The notes beneath the pieces were generated by a model that did no database searches, was not told the DNA's origin, and saw only the letters and a program-made list of their open reading frames with translations. The position numbers and the translations under genes were made by a program. Shown one piece after another: positions 54,222 through 61,949 of a stretch of 64,000 nucleotides of DNA (position 1 is its first letter; every line of letters starts with the position of its first letter). Location: assembly GCF_019704315.1 (NCBI RefSeq), contig NZ_AP024597.1, forward strand, positions 310,001 through 374,000. Direction: 5' to 3'. This DNA comes from Stygiolobus caldivivus. Its GTDB lineage: Archaea > Thermoproteota > Thermoprotei_A > Sulfolobales > Sulfolobaceae.

Positions 54222-55443
54222 CCCTATATAGTCCTATTGCCCTGAACTTCTTTCTTGACATCTTGTTGGGGTCAAGGACTCTTCTTCCATCTAGCACAGC
54301 CTTATCTTGAAGCATTTGTTCTATTCCTCTGAACTCCTCCCACTCTGTAGCTATTATCACGCCATCTGCCACCTTTACACACTCTTCTTTACTGCCCACC
54401 ATTTTTACTAAAGATGTTTTAGCCTTGGGATCGTATGCCAAGACATTTGCCCCCTCATCAGACAATAGTTTAGCGATTTTTAGTCCTACACTTTCCCTAG
54501 TATCATCCGTATTGGGCTTAAAAGCAATGCCTAAAATACAGACTGTTTTACTATTAAGACCACCTAATAGCTCTTTCATTATCTTTACTGCCCTTTTAGG
54601 CCTTTCTTCGTTAACTTTTATAGTAGCTTCTATAATCTTTAACTCCTCTCCCAGCTCTCTAGCAAATGACACAAAGGCTAGAGTATCCTTGGGAAAACAT
54701 GAACCCCCGTAACCTAAGCCAGCATTTAAGAAATAAGGGGCTATCCTCTTATCTAGTCCTATAGCCTTAGCAATAGTATTGACATCACAGTTGGGTATCA
54801 CCTCACATAGGTTTGCAATTTCATTGATAAATGAAATTTTAGTCGCTAAGAAAGAGTTAGCAGCGTACTTGATCATTTCAGCTTCTTCAATGGAAGTCCT
54901 TAAAACAGTACTCTTTGTAAATGACCATAAGTTCTCGATCATATCTCCTGAGGCTTTATTGTCGCTCCCGATCACTATTCTGTCTGGCTTGGCGGTGTCT
55001 ACCACAGCGTTTCCTTCCCTTAGAAACTCCGGGTTAGACACTACTTCCCTTTCTACTATCTGTTTTACTTTTCTACTTGTACCGGGGACTACAGTACTTT
55101 TAACGACTACAATAGTATCTCTCTTAAGATAAGGTTTCATAGCCTTAGCAGCGTCTAAGACATAACCTATATAGTTTTTCCCTTCTACAGTAGGGGTGGC
55201 AACTGTAATAAAAACAACGTCCGCCTCCTTTAACATTGAATAATCCGTGGTAAATGTAAATCTCTCTTTATTTTTTTGGAGAAGTTCGTCTAAACCTGGT
55301 TCATAGATGGGGGAACGATTACACTGCAGACCTTTAACCTTATTTTGGTCGATGTCAACTCCGACTATTTCATGCCCTTGATCTGCTAGCACTGCGCCCG
55401 TAACTAATCCTACAACACCTAAGCCCACAATACCTATCTTCAT
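54214..55443 (-). CDS. ugd: UDP-glucose 6-dehydrogenase
   Basis: It oxidises UDP-glucose to UDP-glucuronate with two NAD+. The N-terminal NAD-binding motif is GIVGLGVVGLVTGAVLADQGH. SPIYEPGLDELL, VVVKSTVVPGT and NPEFLREGNAV are family blocks. The catalytic Cys249 lies in GYGGSCFPKD, and the C-terminal domain has LGIAFKPNTDDTRES. At 409 residues it is normal in length. ATG overlaps the UXS stop (4 bp), so the three UDP-sugar genes are translated together. Confidence 0.93.
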   Translation of the reverse strand: MKIGIVGLGVVGLVTGAVLADQGHEIVGVDIDQNKVKGLQCNRSPIYEPGLDELLQKNKERFTFTTDYSMLKEADVVFITVATPTVEGKNYIGYVLDAAKAMKPYLKRDTIVVVKSTVVPGTSRKVKQIVEREVVSNPEFLREGNAVVDTAKPDRIVIGSDNKASGDMIENLWSFTKSTVLRTSIEEAEMIKYAANSFLATKISFINEIANLCEVIPNCDVNTIAKAIGLDKRIAPYFLNAGLGYGGSCFPKDTLAFVSFARELGEELKIIEATIKVNEERPKRAVKIMKELLGGLNSKTVCILGIAFKPNTDDTRESVGLKIAKLLSDEGANVLAYDPKAKTSLVKMVGSKEECVKVADGVIIATEWEEFRGIEQMLQDKAVLDGRRVLDPNKMSRKKFRAIGLYRGD

Positions 55444-56366
55444 TGTAATACACCCTTAAACCAGTTAATAGTAAGTTTTAACCCTTCCTCGAGAGATACT
55501 TGTGGATACCAGTCTAGTTTCTCTTTAGCCCTAGTTATATCTGCCGCTCTTCTAGGTGGATCATCGGGTCTAGGGGGAAGGAATTTTATTTTGGATTTAC
55601 TATCGGTGAGCTTTATTATCATTTTAGCTAAATCAACGATTTTTGTTTCTTTGTCGGAACCTATATTAAATACTTCTCCTGCTAATTCGTCTTTGTATAT
55701 TAACTTTTTTGTAGCCTCAACCCAGTCTGATATATATAGAAATGCTCTGGTTTGATTTCCATCTCCGAACACTGTCAGATCCTCTCCTTTCAGTGCTTGG
55801 TAAATAAACCTTGAAACTACTCTACCATATGTTCCATCTTCTCTAAGGCCGGGGCCGTACACGTTAAAAGGCCTCTGAATTCTTGTATCCAGCTTATATT
55901 GCCTATAGTAGGCCATTATCAAGGCTTCTGAGAACCTCTTACTCTCGTCGTAACAACTCCTTATACCTATCGGATTTACATAACCCCAATAGGTCTCTGG
56001 AGTCGGAATTATCGAAGCGGAACCATATACTTCAGATGAAGAAGTATAAACAAACCTTGCGTTACTCTTTCTCGCTATTTCGAGCATTCTATAAGTACCT
56101 AAAGAGTTTGACAAGGCCGTATCTACTGGATGCTGTATATAGTCTTCTGGTGAGGGTCTAGCAGCTAAATGAATAACAATATCGTACTTTTTATCTGTAT
56201 CAAATTCTTCAACTTTTTTCTTAATAAATTCTACATCCCTTCGTATGTCAAAATATTTCGCGGTTGATAGATCATCAACTATTGTTATTTCTTCTCCTTC
56301 TTCCAATAATGCTTTTGTCAGATGAAAACCTAAGAATCCTGCTCCTCCACTTATAAGTATTTTCAT
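55440..56366 (-). CDS. UDP-glucuronate decarboxylase-like SDR (UDP-xylose synthase)
   Basis: This is an extended SDR with SGGAGFLGFHL (NAD site), a TSSSEVYG loop, the YWGYVNPIGIRSCYDESKR block (catalytic Tyr-x3-Lys in YDESK) and IQRPFNVYGPGLREDG, RVVSRFIYQALKGEDLTVFGDG. That set is the pattern of UXS/ArnA-type decarboxylases more than of GalE. The Glu after the Ser run and the Arg in RPFNVYGP match residues used in decarboxylation. It would convert UDP-glucuronate to UDP-xylose (or the 4-keto-pentose). I use ATG 56366 because a TTG two codons upstream is less likely and TATA is 28 bp away. Confidence 0.8.
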   Translation of the reverse strand: MKILISGGAGFLGFHLTKALLEEGEEITIVDDLSTAKYFDIRRDVEFIKKKVEEFDTDKKYDIVIHLAARPSPEDYIQHPVDTALSNSLGTYRMLEIARKSNARFVYTSSSEVYGSASIIPTPETYWGYVNPIGIRSCYDESKRFSEALIMAYYRQYKLDTRIQRPFNVYGPGLREDGTYGRVVSRFIYQALKGEDLTVFGDGNQTRAFLYISDWVEATKKLIYKDELAGEVFNIGSDKETKIVDLAKMIIKLTDSKSKIKFLPPRPDDPPRRAADITRAKEKLDWYPQVSLEEGLKLTINWFKGVLQ

Positions 56367-56390
56367 TAACAATTTCTATCTTTGACAAAA

Positions 56391-56398
56391 TATAAACC
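56391..56398 (-). promoter_or_regulatory. TATA box of the UXS-ugd-galU operon
   Basis: GGTTTATA on the minus strand lies about 28 bp before the ATG at 56366, fitting a leaderless transcript. It is 45 bp from the IS6-type insertion, so the operon keeps its own promoter. Confidence 0.5.
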
Positions 56399-56434
56399 TA
56401 TCTGGTTGTAAAATTGGAGCGTACACTTTTCAAT

Positions 56435-56442
56435 GTTCAAAT
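56435..56442. repeat. Left target-site duplication (8 bp)
   Basis: GTTCAAAT immediately outside the left inverted repeat, repeated exactly at 57308-57315. An 8-bp duplication is usual for IS6-family transposition. Confidence 0.85.
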
Positions 56443-56475
56443 GAGAGTGGACAACAATTTAGTTAATCTGAAATA
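56443..56475. repeat. Left terminal inverted repeat of the IS6-type element
   Basis: It matches the reverse complement of 57275-57307 at 28 of 33 positions, sharing TGG-CAACAATTT and TTAAT-TGAAATA cores. Confidence 0.85.
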
Positions 56476-56554
56476 AATTATATTAAATGTCATTTCTCTA
56501 TTTAAAGATACAAGAAAAACTCCCTTTAAAGAAGAGCTACGTAATACTTTTTTA

Positions 56555-56622
56555 GGGTGAGCACGGGAGTAATACTTGAGGTGAGAACATGGGGACTAGG
56601 TGGAAAGTCCCCGTGCTCACCC
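56555..56622 (+). promoter_or_regulatory. Competing hairpins around the transposase start
   Basis: GGGTGAGCACGGG (56555-56567) is the exact reverse complement of CCCGTGCTCACCC (56610-56622). Between them lie the ribosome site GAGGTGAG and the ATG at 56589. A second stem, GGGGACT (56591-56597) with AGTCCCC (56606-56612), uses part of the same 3' arm. RNA copies could hide the start in one fold, limiting transposase made from read-through transcripts. This is inference from structure only. Confidence 0.5.
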
Positions 56623-57287
56623 AAATAACCCTAATGGGGTATATTAACCTTAACCCGAGGTTTTACCCGAGAGAAACAATAGCTCACGCCCTTGCCGAGT
56701 ACTTAGCAGGGCTCTCCTCATGGAGGACACACCTACCCCACTCAACACTGCTCTACTATTTCAGGAGGTTGAGCTACGTGAAGTACGTCGTCCCCTTGAG
56801 CGGGGGATACGCCATTGACGAGACTGAGGTGAGGGCTGTAAAGGGCGAATACTACTACGTGTGGGTGGTTAGGGACGTTAATACCAAGGCTATACCCTTC
56901 TTCATGGTCACCAGCTTGAGGAGCGGTGTACACGTACTCGTTGTGCTCGCAAGCATGGGTGGGGTCGAAGAGGAGGCGAGGAGGGTATTTAACGTGAGGG
57001 TCGACAAGGTCGTCTACCTGCACGACGGTGCTACAGTATATAACGCTTTCTCGTGGCTTAATGTGGAGCACAAGAGGGTGAAGTTCGGGGAAAGGGATTA
57101 TGCGGAGCAGGGGTTCAGGAGTTTGAAGCATAGGTTGTCGCCCATGGACTCCCACTTCCCTTGGGACGCGAGTAAGTACACGTTGGTGAGGTGGTTGTCT
57201 GTGTTTTTCCTGGTGTATAATGTGCTTTACGCTCCTGTGTATTTGTTAGGCAAGGGGGTGATGATAAATGTAAATATTTCAAATTAA
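56589..57287 (+). CDS. IS6-family transposase
   Basis: The 232-residue DDE transposase carries YAIDETEVRAVKGEYYYVWVV with Asp77, then VVYLHDGATVYNAF with Asp146, then GERDYAEQGFRSLKHRLSPM with Glu173 as candidate catalytic triad. The N-terminus (TRWKVPVLTQ through HSTLLYYFRR) forms the helix-turn-helix DNA-binding part. It moves the surrounding element, usually by replicative cointegration. GAGGTGAG precedes the ATG. The final codons run into the right inverted repeat. The spacing of the second Asp and Glu is shorter than in bacterial IS6. Confidence 0.88.
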   Translation: MGTRWKVPVLTQITLMGYINLNPRFYPRETIAHALAEYLAGLSSWRTHLPHSTLLYYFRRLSYVKYVVPLSGGYAIDETEVRAVKGEYYYVWVVRDVNTKAIPFFMVTSLRSGVHVLVVLASMGGVEEEARRVFNVRVDKVVYLHDGATVYNAFSWLNVEHKRVKFGERDYAEQGFRSLKHRLSPMDSHFPWDASKYTLVRWLSVFFLVYNVLYAPVYLLGKGVMINVNISN

Positions 57288-57307
57288 TGAAATTGTTGAC
57301 CACACTC
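57275..57307. repeat. Right terminal inverted repeat of the IS6-type element
   Basis: Partner of 56443-56475. Its inner part contains the TAA stop of the transposase gene. Confidence 0.85.
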
Positions 57308-57315
57308 GTTCAAAT
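57308..57315. repeat. Right target-site duplication (8 bp)
   Basis: GTTCAAAT immediately outside the right inverted repeat, identical to 56435-56442. Confidence 0.85.
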
Positions 57316-57350
57316 TGTGAGATGGAAAAAGAAGACGAAGTTTTAAACTA

Positions 57351-58385
57351 CTATTTATGCATGATGCTTTCTTGTGGGATTATCACATGCTGTCTGTACA
57401 TTTCTAAGTCACTAATGATCTTCTGCCTAACTTTTGCAGAGAATAAATCCAGCATATAATATCTGTAAGGAACTTCTATGTGAGGAGCGGTGTATATATC
57501 TATAGTCATATTTAAGGTATTAGCGAGTTTTTTAGCTGTCACATAGGCTTCTTTAATCTTCTTAGGTGACGCTAGAGGTTTATTAAGCGTTTTCCTTACA
57601 TATTCTTTAATGTAATTAGAGTAATAAAATAATGGAAGAAATTTCTTAAACTTTGAGTTGGATTTCATTAAGAATAGAAACATAGATGTTATAATGAATT
57701 TATCGCTTAAATCTATTGGAGTATTTGCTCTGCCTTTATGATACCCAGTTTCGATGGGGTAGTATTTTACTGTATAACCGTTAGCATACAGTTCTAACCC
57801 TAGTACGTTAGAATCAAAATATAAAAGAGGAACTTCTCTAAATATGAATCCTCTCTTTCGTGGAAAATCTGCCCTTATTATCATCATAGCTCCAGTTACG
57901 TATGTAACATATGATTCCTTATAGGGATCCTTAACTAAGTGCAGCCTAATTACGGCTCCGTTATCTGCTATAAATCGTCCTGTATCAATTCTATTCTTAT
58001 CTGTTCTAATAATGCCTTGTGCCGCACCTACGTTAGGATCTCTTTCCATTAACTCGACTAAATTCCTCGCCATGTCGCTATTAGGAACAGCGTCTGGGTT
58101 AACAGTTATGAAATATTTTGATTCATTAGAAGAGTATCTAAACGCTAAATTATTCCCGCCGTTAAAATAGGTGTTTTTTTCAGATCTTATTAATTTAAAC
58201 CTATTATCCCCATTTATGAAACCAGATAATATCTTGTAAGTATTGTCCTTAGAAGCGTTATCAACTAAAATTACTTCGTAATCAGGGTAATCTAAGTTTT
58301 TTAGAGCTTTAAGATGTTCAAGAAGAAGATCGCCCTCTTTTTCAGAGTTATAATATACGACGAAAATCGAAATCTTAGGGTGCAT
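57351..58385 (-). CDS. Glycosyltransferase family 2 (rhamnosyltransferase-like)
   Basis: GT-A domain: KISIFVVYYNSEKEGDLLLEHL, VILVDNASKDNTYKIL, TYFNGGNNLAFRYSS, and the metal motif ITVNPDAVPNSDM (NPD type, as in rhamnosyl-type GT2). The later acidic motif is weak (LYFDSNVLGLELYANGYTV). The 344 residues have no membrane segment. A TATA-like element ACCTTAAAATAGG lies about 25 bp before the start. Only about 110 bp of native DNA separated this gene from the UDP-sugar operon before the IS element landed in between, so they may once have been co-transcribed. Confidence 0.83.
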   Translation of the reverse strand: MHPKISIFVVYYNSEKEGDLLLEHLKALKNLDYPDYEVILVDNASKDNTYKILSGFINGDNRFKLIRSEKNTYFNGGNNLAFRYSSNESKYFITVNPDAVPNSDMARNLVELMERDPNVGAAQGIIRTDKNRIDTGRFIADNGAVIRLHLVKDPYKESYVTYVTGAMMIIRADFPRKRGFIFREVPLLYFDSNVLGLELYANGYTVKYYPIETGYHKGRANTPIDLSDKFIITSMFLFLMKSNSKFKKFLPLFYYSNYIKEYVRKTLNKPLASPKKIKEAYVTAKKLANTLNMTIDIYTAPHIEVPYRYYMLDLFSAKVRQKIISDLEMYRQHVIIPQESIMHK

Positions 58386-58501
58386 AAAGAATTTCCCTAT
58401 ATTCCTATTTTAAGGTTTTTCCAGATTTATTCCCATAAAACTACCTATAATTCTATCCGATTGACCTAAAATAAGTGTAGGAAAACGATACTTAATAGAG
58501 T

Positions 58502-58948
58502 TTATATAAGCTTATTCATCAGTTTCCTATTCAGGTAGTTCCTGAACTCAACACTATTTTCGCCATATTTGGTGAGATATGAAAAACACGTTGAACAAAC
58601 TTGTTTATTATTGTACTGGTTTGACGCTGGATCACCGCAAAAATAACACTTATCCCTAGGTATTTGAAGAGGGACAATCTTTGCTCTAGAAATTAACTCA
58701 TCTGCTACGTTCTTATATCTAACAACAGTACCTACTTTGTTTTTAATCTCTTCCTCTACATTTACCGGAGTAACCGTAGGACTCTCGTTAGTAGGAACAT
58801 AGATATGGATTATAGTAATTGGTTCATTGCTTCTCACATATTTAAAGTGAGCGTAATTTTTTCCCTCTTTTTCACTCTTAATTACCTCTACTTTGTTAAG
58901 TTCTACTTCTTCTTCTTTTCCGTCATCATATATAATTCTCACTTTCAT
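58502..58948 (-). CDS. Small protein with C-terminal zinc ribbon
   Basis: It has 148 residues. The N-terminal half is beta-rich (KVRIIYDDGKEEEVELNKV, similar in look to a small beta barrel). The C-terminal part binds zinc through Cys101, Cys104, Cys118 and Cys121 (CYFCGDPASN, then VCSTCF). The family is not recognised; a nucleic-acid or protein interaction role is possible. A TATA element ATTTTTATCTGA lies about 25 bp before the ATG. It stands alone. Confidence 0.6.
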   Translation of the reverse strand: MKVRIIYDDGKEEEVELNKVEVIKSEKEGKNYAHFKYVRSNEPITIIHIYVPTNESPTVTPVNVEEEIKNKVGTVVRYKNVADELISRAKIVPLQIPRDKCYFCGDPASNQYNNKQVCSTCFSYLTKYGENSVEFRNYLNRKLMNKLI

Positions 58949-59767
58949 TACCTAATATTTGAGAAGGTCAGATAAAAATTTTCTCACTATCACGAAATTA
59001 CTAAGTACTAGGTATTACCTAAAATTAATATCTTAAATTAGCCTAATCAAGTGAACCCTGCTATATTCCGAATTAACATAATCTGATGTACTTAATACGT
59101 TATCTTATTTACTTGCATTATAGCAGGAGTCGTAATAGCCTTTATCTCTTTCCTTAAATCAGTATCCCTTGGTTGGAATCTAGTCATCAAAATCCTATCC
59201 TGCGAGAGGTTCAAGTACCTTTTAAGATTTTTCTATTTGTCTTAGCAAGCATAGTATTTTATACTCAGTCAGGTACTAAAGGTCAAGTCTATCGTCGGGG
59301 ATACGTACTTAAAGCTACTGTTACCCGTTATAGGCTGACCGAATATAGCTGCTAATTTTTTGGATAATACGAAAAACTAGTAAGATGGAAAACAATGAAG
59401 TTATAATTTTAATCATATAGAATGTTAACATGTATTTGCTACGAAAACCTGTACCACCTTCCAGTTAAGTCACATTACTTAATTCATTCATATAGGATTA
59501 ATAATATAATAGAAATTTAATACTTGTTGTATTATATATCTTATCTTATATAACAGTTATTGTATAGGTATATCGCGGAAGATTTTAAATATAACGAAAA
59601 AATTTAAGATGTATACCTCATATATACTATTATAAAACGCGATTTTATTAAAAAGTTTTTAACCAGTTAATTTGTATAAAAAATAGAGAGTCTATATTAT
59701 TCCAAATCCTCACGCACATCCAATTAGTGAAATAAAACTTTTTACGAATAGTTAGTAATACTACTTT
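58949..59767. other. Long intergenic region with possible transposase remnant
   Basis: Of the 819 bp only one part (plus strand, 59173-59355) reads as protein-like: PILREVQVPFKIFLFVLASI, then YRRGYVLKATVTRYRLTEYS. This resembles the N-terminal start of some archaeal transposases with SG-rich R-Y-R-x-x-LLKA motifs, but the similarity is weak and the frame ends at a stop. The rest is very AT-rich. AAACTTTTTACGA near 59735-59748 may serve as promoter for the next gene. Confidence 0.35.
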
Positions 59768-61489
59768 ATGAAAAATGGGAAAACGAGGGACTTAAGCAAT
59801 CCTACCCTTACACTGTTTATAATAACCGCATTGCTCTTACTGCCCACGAGTTTGTCTGCAACAGCTCAAATATCAGCCTCATTAAGCGCAACATTTATAG
59901 AAGCCTCACAGAGTAGTATAAGTGGGAAAAACATCTTCTACTTGGTAATAAACGCCCAAGGTAGTACTAGCTTATCTGGGTCGTATACTATAAACTCGAT
60001 TTCAACACAGTTGAGCGGGTACGATATACCTTCTTACTCTCCTGAAAATGGCGTGATAGTGTCAAAACCCTTTGCCTTAAATAATAGTGTCTATTTTATT
60101 TACGCAGCAGGTGTTACTTCTATAAATCCTTCCAGTCCTGCTATTAAGAGTGCGTACCTTGCTTGCGTAAGTTATCAAGATGGGGTTTGGAGTAATTTTC
60201 ACAACATAATTAACAGCGGCTTCACTGAAGCCTTCTGCATATATCAAGGTTATATCTACGCTATATGGTATACTAGTATAACTTCTGACACGCCATACCT
60301 CGTCATTATCACACTAACTGGTCAAGTAGTTTATAACAAGACCTTACCTATTAATAACGTAGTTTCGGTCTCAGTCCTCTCTAAAGACTTAATCACTATA
60401 GCTAATTCCACTAGCAAACTGGCATTACTTCAACTGGGGAGCGGTAGTATATCCTCTGCATCTTTACCGCCTGAGGACATTTTTGTCCTGAACCTGACCG
60501 CGGGAAGTATAGAGCAAGTACCTACTTATCAAGGTTTATATCCTACATCGTTTGACGTAGTTAATAACCAGACTATACTACTAGTATATACGTCCAGCGA
60601 TTATTCCTATCTGGCAGAGTATAACGTAGAAAATAGCAGTGTGTATAACGTTAAAGAACTCCAAGGTACAGCTACAGCTAGTTACTATAGAGGCCTTGTA
60701 GTAGTAAGTTCCATATATAGGAGTGGCCAAGCAGAAGTAACCTACTATAACTATGTCTTTAAACTGAAAGACTGGTCTACGCTCTACACCAGCAGTGGGT
60801 CCACGTCTGCTCCGAGCATTTCCTTGAGTCTGGCTGAAGCCATAGAAGGGACTTCTAACCTATATTTATTTGTAGTCAAGGTCAACGGGCAGATCTCTTC
60901 TCTCTTTCCACCGGCTTACGAAATCTCTTCAACTCCTTCCCTCATATATATCGGAGGAGTCCCTCAACCTTTCACTATAAACGTACAGCAGTTCCACTAT
61001 AGCGGGTATACAGTAGTGGTCTTGACTTGGGCGGAAAAAGTCCCTTCGACTTACTTAGTATTTCTTAATAATACTTTCTTTGGGTCTACCTCTGACACGA
61101 TCTATTACCTTAATATAACCAAGAACGAGACAGTGTTACTTACAGTAGAAGCACAGAACGCTCTCGGGAGTATTAATGAAAGTAAAGTGATTTCAGTTAA
61201 CGTGTATACCTCTGTGACCCATTCGGTAACTACTACATCTTCATCTCCGACTATGACAAGCTCATCAAGACAACCTGAGCCAACACCATCACCGACATAT
61301 ACTCAGACCTATTCTACTAACGCCATTAATGAAACTTCTTCCTCTAGATTAACTAACGTAAGCAAGACAGAGTCTTCAATTATTCCAAGCTCATCTGGTA
61401 TACCTTCCTCAAGTATTTACATAGCTTCATTAGCAATTATAGCCTTAGTCGCTATTATTTTAATAATTCTTCTAAGAGTTAAAAAGTAA
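59768..61489 (+). CDS. Secreted surface protein with Ser/Thr-rich stalk and C-terminal membrane anchor
   Basis: A signal peptide (about 14-35, ending SATAQ) is followed by a beta-rich domain of about 350 residues with repeated aromatic strands (a beta-propeller is possible). A fibronectin III-like domain (about 395-480, PSTYLVFLNNTFFGSTSDTI) comes next. Then there is a Ser/Thr/Pro stalk of about 65 residues (TTTSSSPTMTSSSRQPEPTP) and a membrane anchor (about 549-569) with a basic end. Sequons abound. This is a cell-surface protein of unknown role, in line with S-layer-spanning proteins of Sulfolobales. No enzyme motif is recognised. Confidence 0.65.
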   Translation: MKNGKTRDLSNPTLTLFIITALLLLPTSLSATAQISASLSATFIEASQSSISGKNIFYLVINAQGSTSLSGSYTINSISTQLSGYDIPSYSPENGVIVSKPFALNNSVYFIYAAGVTSINPSSPAIKSAYLACVSYQDGVWSNFHNIINSGFTEAFCIYQGYIYAIWYTSITSDTPYLVIITLTGQVVYNKTLPINNVVSVSVLSKDLITIANSTSKLALLQLGSGSISSASLPPEDIFVLNLTAGSIEQVPTYQGLYPTSFDVVNNQTILLVYTSSDYSYLAEYNVENSSVYNVKELQGTATASYYRGLVVVSSIYRSGQAEVTYYNYVFKLKDWSTLYTSSGSTSAPSISLSLAEAIEGTSNLYLFVVKVNGQISSLFPPAYEISSTPSLIYIGGVPQPFTINVQQFHYSGYTVVVLTWAEKVPSTYLVFLNNTFFGSTSDTIYYLNITKNETVLLTVEAQNALGSINESKVISVNVYTSVTHSVTTTSSSPTMTSSSRQPEPTPSPTYTQTYSTNAINETSSSRLTNVSKTESSIIPSSSGIPSSSIYIASLAIIALVAIILIILLRVKK

Positions 61490-61949
61490 GAAAAGAAAAT
61501 TTTACTCGGTTAGTATTCATTCAAAAAATCATGGTTAGCTGTTCATTACTAGAACACTTACATACTACTTATACTCCATTCTATGTTGAGTCCTTTAGAG
61601 TTCTACACCTTAATCGTATAGTAGTTTAGGGAAATTACCTTACCATAAAAAATAATCGTGTCTAGTCATAAACTTAATGAATATCATTAATTTTACTACT
61701 TATTCTCATCGTTTATTGTAAAAAATTTCAATTAATAAGGATTTCTATCATATATTTTTAACGTAATGTAAAAATATAAAATCCTTTAGCCCCTAACAAA
61801 CTGTAAAAATATATTAGACCTAAGGGTTTTTAGGTAATAAAATGTTGTCGAGTCAACATTTAAATGCCGACTCTAATCCCTTATGACTAAATAGATCAAC
61901 CCATGTGACAGGGTTAGTTCTTGCCTTTTAAGCCTAGAAGGAGTATAAA
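61490..61949. other. Intergenic region with one stem-loop
   Basis: No gene is recognised. AATGTTG-TCGAGT-CAACATT at 61841-61860 forms a 7-bp stem with a 6-base loop. Read on the minus strand it lies about 90 bp after the stop of the next gene and is followed by TTTATT, so it could act as its terminator. Confidence 0.35.

Larger units (their letters stand above)
56443..57307 (+). mobile_element. Intact IS6-family insertion sequence, 865 bp
   Basis: The element is bounded by inverted repeats of about 33 bp (56443-56475 and 57275-57307; 28 of 33 positions match) beginning GAGAGTGG and GAGTGTGG, and by the 8-bp direct repeat GTTCAAAT. It carries one complete DDE transposase. It stands between a GT2 gene and the UDP-sugar operon on the opposite strand and interrupts no gene. 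Preserved ends, duplication and frame suggest a recent event. The higher GC than the flanks supports outside origin. Confidence 0.9.
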
